DNA from: Dehalococcoidia bacterium CG2_30_46_19
GTDB lineage: Bacteria > Chloroflexota > Dehalococcoidia > GIF9 > AB-539-J10
Direction of reading: 5' to 3'
Length of the DNA: 18,169 bases
NCBI GenBank assembly: GCA_001872925.1
Contig: MNYD01000114.1
Span: 1-18,169 of the forward strand
Below are positions 14,954 through 18,169 of this stretch, in pieces. Positions within the stretch are counted from its first letter, which is position 1; each line of letters begins with the position of its first letter. Below the pieces are notes generated by a model. It did no database searches, was not told the origin of the DNA, and saw nothing but the letters and a program-made list of their open reading frames with translations. The position numbers and the translations under genes were made by a program.

Positions 14954-15005
14954 GAGATTCTTCCCCTTCATTTCATTCAGGGTCAGAATGACATTTCATG
15001 TCATT
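14954..15005 (-). repeat. Short hairpin / GTCATTCTGA-type repeat between acsC and the nuoE-like gene
   Basis: Bases 14987-15005 form a perfect hairpin (AATGACAT, three bases, ATGTCATT) that overlaps the acsC stop codon. Downstream on the minus strand follows GTCATTCTGACCCTGAATGA and then AGGGGAAGAATCTCATG. This is close in wording to the GTCATTCTGA...GAAGAATCTC short interspersed repeat that I recall from many bacterial genomes. No T run follows the hairpin, so it is not a standard terminator. It may be an RNA processing or stability element, or a fossil repeat that now supplies the ribosome site and start of the next gene. Confidence 0.45.
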
Positions 15006-16374
15006 TTTTAAGGGCAAGTAGCTTTTTAGCCACCTCTGGAAGGAATTTTCCTAATCCAGTTGCTTCTTTGGGACCAACTATAATCTCCCATTCAAGATTC
15101 AAAGCGTCTTCAAGGGCACCTTTGATTCTGGCTACCTTCCCCGGGATAATTAGCTTCTTGTGTTTTACGCGGTCTGCGATTCCACACCTCTTAATAAATG
15201 CACCTACAGATTCGCCGTCGAACTTGCCCGCTGCCCAAGCCGTAAGGACACCCAGTCCATCTGCATCCTTTACACAGACATAGGCTGGAATCTTGGTAGT
15301 CTCGACAGCCGATGATACCAGGAAGTAAGTCAAAGCCCAGTTTGAGGTGATGAGAACGGGGGAATATTCATCAGGATTCAACACCTCGTAGTATTTCTCA
15401 TTCACCCCCATGGGGAAACGAGGGTCAGTATAAATATTGAGCCTTTGAATTAAGATGGGGAGCAAGGAGTATTGGTCAAAATCAGAAAATACAATGATGC
15501 TAGCGAACTTGTTTATAAGGGCGGAGCCGGTCATAGCTTCCTTTAGTCCGTCTTTAGCTATGAAGCAAGGGAAAACAATAGTAGGATAGCCAAAGGGTCT
15601 AAATCCTTGCTTTATGGCTGCCCTCCTGATAAAAGTCTCGTCTCTTATCGCTTCCATTAAATTTTTGGAGCCAGGGTCCAGGACAATATCTTCAATGCCG
15701 TTATCCTTTAATTTAATAGTTAAAGGCACTAGCGACTCGAGATTATCTCCTCGAACTCCTATCGGACTAGGTTTCTCTTTAATCTTCGGGATTGCCTCCT
15801 CTATATTTTCCTTCGTTATGGGGTAAAGAAGGGGATTTCTGTCAGCACATATATCCCTGGCAGAAAATAAGGCATCCATGTCTTCTGAGATCAAAACCAT
15901 TGGTACATCTGTCGATTGGCAAACTTTTTTGACCAAAGCTAGAAATTTATCCTTATTACCTGATTCAAAGTAGGGAGCTAAGAGGCTTGCCTTAAGCGTT
16001 AATCCTATCCAGGGGAACTGCAGCTCTTTTATCTTTCTTATCTTCTCATCTATTTTGTCTTTGCTCTCCTTGTCGGAGATAAGTAGGCCAATCCCCGGTG
16101 GATGGTAATAGGTTTTCTCGTGCCGATATATTACCTCTTCATTGCCAATTTCCAACTTATTTTCTCCTGAGCCTATGGTGACAAGCTTTATCGGTGGTGC
16201 GAGGAGGTCCAGCAATTTAGCTTTTGTCTCCTCGGAAAGATAAGGACACTTATCCACGGTTGTCCCTCCTGAGGCTAACTTCATGGCAAAGGCAAAACAG
16301 GTGGGAAAACCGCATTCCTTACATGGCCTCCTGCCGGGGAGCATCTTTACAATTCCAGACCCTGAAACTGGCAT
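15001..16374 (-). CDS. acsC: Corrinoid iron-sulfur protein large (gamma) subunit, AcsC/CdhE
   Basis: This 457-residue protein carries the methyl group as methyl-cobamide between methyl-THF:corrinoid methyltransferase and acetyl-CoA synthase. The N-terminal [4Fe-4S] domain shows C18, C21, C26 and C43, with CKECGFPTC, as in Moorella AcsC. A TIM-barrel domain follows. The C-terminal corrinoid domain includes the TSNWALTYF stretch and ends with GPKEATGLGKFL. Length is normal. The ATG has AAAAGGAGG upstream. It is preceded by a 155-base repeat-containing spacer after cdhC. The small subunit (acsD/cdhD) and methyltransferase (acsE) are not in this window and must lie elsewhere, perhaps upstream. 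No frameshift or missing cluster ligand is seen. Confidence 0.95.
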   Translation of the reverse strand: MPVSGSGIVKMLPGRRPCKECGFPTCFAFAMKLASGGTTVDKCPYLSEETKAKLLDLLAPPIKLVTIGSGENKLEIGNEEVIYRHEKTYYHPPGIGLLISDKESKDKIDEKIRKIKELQFPWIGLTLKASLLAPYFESGNKDKFLALVKKVCQSTDVPMVLISEDMDALFSARDICADRNPLLYPITKENIEEAIPKIKEKPSPIGVRGDNLESLVPLTIKLKDNGIEDIVLDPGSKNLMEAIRDETFIRRAAIKQGFRPFGYPTIVFPCFIAKDGLKEAMTGSALINKFASIIVFSDFDQYSLLPILIQRLNIYTDPRFPMGVNEKYYEVLNPDEYSPVLITSNWALTYFLVSSAVETTKIPAYVCVKDADGLGVLTAWAAGKFDGESVGAFIKRCGIADRVKHKKLIIPGKVARIKGALEDALNLEWEIIVGPKEATGLGKFLPEVAKKLLALKK

Positions 16375-16385
16375 AATAAACCTCC

Positions 16386-16525
16386 TTTTGTTAAACTCTA
16401 AATCCTAAGCTCCAAACTCTAAACAATCTCCAAATTCAAACTAGAAAGGCTTAAAACAGCTTGAATTTTGGATTTCGGTCATTTGAATTTGTTTCGGATT
16501 TGGTGCTCGGAATTTCGTATTTCCT
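16386..16525. repeat. Imperfect long inverted repeat, AT-rich, between cdhC and acsC
   Basis: The 155-base spacer is the largest gap in operon A and is almost wholly repeat. The left arm (about 16393-16441: AAACTCTAAATCCTAAGC, CAAACTCTAAACAATCTCCA) and the reverse complement of the right arm (about 16477-16522: GAAATTCCGAGCACCAAATC, CGAAACAAATTCAAATGACC) align loosely along their length. The two arms would fold into a long imperfect hairpin. It has no reading frame. It resembles the CAAATTC/GAAATCCG-rich interspersed hairpin repeats seen in many uncultured bacterial genomes, probably MITE-like. It may stabilise the cdhBC message or lower acsC expression relative to cdhC. Confidence 0.55.
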
Positions 16526-16529
16526 CTTT

Positions 16530-17780
16530 TCATCCGGGAAGCTCCACTTCCCCCATTATCCAGGGATGCTTATGCTCTCCTAACCAGGGCATTAACTCAT
16601 CAACGGTTTTAACCTCATTCTCTGTGGCTATCTTGTCATATACCCCATCAGCTTCAAAAGCTTCTTTATATCTGTCCAGTATCTCCCTGGGCATCCATAC
16701 CAGCCTTTTTCGCCCTCCATCTGCCTGAATGAACTTCGGGGAGCGTAGCTGCTCCAGGCCAGTCCCCAAGCGACCTTCTACCTGTCTGCCTCCAGAGGTC
16801 TCACCAGCCATATGAGAGAAGGTCTCCCCAATTACAGTTTGGCCCTTAAAATCTCTGTGCACCAGTCCAAATCCATCCACCTCGGGGATATAGAAAACAA
16901 CAGCCTGAAAACAGCCACAGGAAGTGTGGGGATGCTCAAAGGCGTCGTAAAGGAAAACCCGGTCATAAGTTCCCATAGACCTCTCATGTTCCACTTTATT
17001 CGCTCCCTCATATTCGCCCCTTATGGGGTCTATAAGCTTTCCCTTTGGTATGGCAAATATAGGTCCTTCAGGGTCGATTTTGGCTGCAGTTCTGCCATCA
17101 AACCAGTTGATAGCTCCACAATTGGAAATTCTATTTGGGGCTATAATGGAGACATGGGTAGGGGCGAAGCTCTGGCAAAGGACACAGCCATAAAATGTAT
17201 CTACGTCCTCATCCCTCAAAGCCAGTGCCCTGTCGTCCCTTGCCTTGTAAGTAGCTAATGCTTGTGGCAAGATTTTCGCTATTTTCTCCTCGTCAGTAAT
17301 AATGGTAGTCTGTATTGCTTCAATAATGGGCATCTCCGAGGTGAAGAGGAAGTTAAAAATTTCCCCTAGCTCCTTTAAGGAATTGAAGCCTTTTTTAGCA
17401 GCGTCCTTGCTCATCCTGTACCAACAATCCTGCCTTTGATTCATGTGATACCAACCCTGAGTATAATTGGTATACATATGGATCTTCCTTTCAATGATTC
17501 CCTCGGCATCCTTGTCTAACTCTGCTCCAGCAACATCAACCAGGACAGCTATAGGGTAGCTCCCGCCGGAGTCGGTTGCCTCATCATAAGGCTGCAACTC
17601 ACTTATATCTCGTCCAATAATCTCCACCTTCTCATTCTCAATTTCCTCGGCTCGTTTCACGGTTACCAATTCAAATTTACGAGCTACTTTCGGCCCTCCA
17701 AACTCCATATAAAGGTCTTCCTTCCTCACTACCTCCCCTTCATACTGAGGTCCTAAGTCTACATGAAACTCTGGTGCCAT
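16530..17780 (-). CDS. cdhC: Acetyl-CoA synthase catalytic (beta) subunit, archaeal-type CdhC, with one A-cluster Cys replaced by Ser
   Basis: The 416 residues correspond to the archaeal CdhC form: they begin HVDLGPQYEGEVVRKEDLY and lack the roughly 300-residue N-terminal CODH-binding domain of bacterial AcsB. The enzyme joins CO, a methyl group from the corrinoid protein and CoA at the Ni-Ni-[4Fe-4S] A-cluster. Ligands in Moorella numbering are C506, C509, C518, C528, C595 and C597. Here C199, C202, C221, C288 and C290 are present with exact spacing (FYGCVLCQSF, NCGAINWFD, HTSCGCF). The residue equal to C518 is S211 (codon TCC, 17148-17150). One base change from TGC would explain it. The ATG follows AAAGGAGG, three bases after cdhB. 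Apart from S211 the sequence looks functional. Confidence 0.94.
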   Translation of the reverse strand: MAPEFHVDLGPQYEGEVVRKEDLYMEFGGPKVARKFELVTVKRAEEIENEKVEIIGRDISELQPYDEATDSGGSYPIAVLVDVAGAELDKDAEGIIERKIHMYTNYTQGWYHMNQRQDCWYRMSKDAAKKGFNSLKELGEIFNFLFTSEMPIIEAIQTTIITDEEKIAKILPQALATYKARDDRALALRDEDVDTFYGCVLCQSFAPTHVSIIAPNRISNCGAINWFDGRTAAKIDPEGPIFAIPKGKLIDPIRGEYEGANKVEHERSMGTYDRVFLYDAFEHPHTSCGCFQAVVFYIPEVDGFGLVHRDFKGQTVIGETFSHMAGETSGGRQVEGRLGTGLEQLRSPKFIQADGGRKRLVWMPREILDRYKEAFEADGVYDKIATENEVKTVDELMPWLGEHKHPWIMGEVELPG

Positions 17781-17783
17781 TTA

Positions 17784-18169
17784 TTAGCCTCCTTTCTTCA
17801 AGTCATCTATTAAACTTTCTAAGAATGCTTTCCACTGCTTATCCTTCCTGAAATTGGGAAGGGAATAATTGGCATTGGGAAAGTAATATTTATCGAAGGT
17901 CATGGTTTTTAAATGGGTAAAGGCAAAATGTTTAAGGACAGAAAGGCATTGTTCTTCAAGGTCGCTCCTTATGCCAAAAAAGAGCACCAGGTCGTGGTTT
18001 CCCTCTTTTCTAACCCCCCTCCAATCGGGATCTTTAAGCGCATTCACTATCTCTACGGCATCGTAGACGCTATCAGGTTTCACTCCCAGCTCCGTCAATT
18101 TTCCCTTAACCTGCGCCGTGGCACATATAGGTATATTGGCAGCCTTAGCTATCTCCAGGGCGTACTCAA
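17784..18169 (-). CDS. cdhB: CO dehydrogenase/acetyl-CoA synthase epsilon subunit CdhB (5' end beyond window)
   Basis: The frame is open from the window edge to TAA at 17784, giving 128 residues of what is usually a protein of about 170. Reading from the edge it begins EYALEIAKAANIPICATAQ, then continues ...KGKLTELGVKPDSVYD and EIVNALKDPDWRG, and ends with the PNANYSLPNF stretch. These are features of the CdhB (epsilon) family, a DHS-like Rossmann fold subunit that binds the CODH alpha subunit CdhA in archaeal-type complexes. The TTG at 18098 is internal, not the start. It predicts cdhA immediately upstream, outside the window. It lies three bases from cdhC, so the two are co-translated. Confidence 0.9.
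   Translation of the reverse strand, partial: EYALEIAKAANIPICATAQVKGKLTELGVKPDSVYDAVEIVNALKDPDWRGVRKEGNHDLVLFFGIRSDLEEQCLSVLKHFAFTHLKTMTFDKYYFPNANYSLPNFRKDKQWKAFLESLIDDLKKGG

Noticed and set aside
1..18169. CRISPR arrays, tRNA or rRNA genes
   Set aside because: No regularly spaced direct repeats, and no cloverleaf or rRNA-like stretches were seen on either strand by eye.

Overview
This window is a one-carbon / acetyl-CoA (Wood-Ljungdahl) locus of a strictly anaerobic prokaryote. Almost every gene lies on the minus strand, so the operons read from high to low coordinates. Shine-Dalgarno sites are strong (AAGGAGG-type), GTG and TTG starts occur, and neighbours are packed with 4-base ATGA overlaps. 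NuoEF-type proteins, a histidine kinase and an ISL3-type transposase end argue for a bacterium. The acetyl-CoA synthase genes, however, have the archaeal form: a stand-alone epsilon subunit, and a CdhC without the bacterial N-terminal domain. This mix is known from anaerobic Chloroflexota such as Dehalococcoidia and a few other phyla. That taxonomic placement is an inference and cannot be fixed from this sequence alone.

Operon A (18169 down to 8335): cdhB (cut by the window edge) - cdhC - acsC - nuoE-like - nuoF-like - cooC - DUF3786 gene - metF1 (frameshifted) - a tandem ferredoxin/MvhD protein - metV1. It encodes the acetyl-CoA synthase core, the corrinoid protein large subunit, the nickel-insertion ATPase, an NADH-type flavin/Fe-S electron input module and a first methylene-tetrahydrofolate (methylene-THF) reductase set.

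Operon B (8214 down to 451): promoter - metV2 - metF2 - histidine kinase with a cyclic-nucleotide-binding-like domain - metF3 - two receiver-only response regulators - spacer - GltD/NfnB-like oxidoreductase fused to ferredoxin and MvhD domains - metV3. The left end (1-169) is the truncated end of an ISL3-family insertion sequence, reading on the plus strand.

The genes suggest a pathway in which three paralogous MetF/MetV methylene-THF reductases feed methyl groups to the corrinoid protein and acetyl-CoA synthase. Two sets carry different MvhD-bearing electron-transfer partners and one has none next to it. A two-component system sits between the metF genes. No HdrB/HdrC gene is visible. Three features stand out: an acetyl-CoA synthase A-cluster cysteine replaced by serine; a metF1 frameshift at a G7 run followed by CTT TGA, resembling the release factor 2 (prfB) programmed +1 site; and a protein made of two successive ferredoxin-MvhD units.
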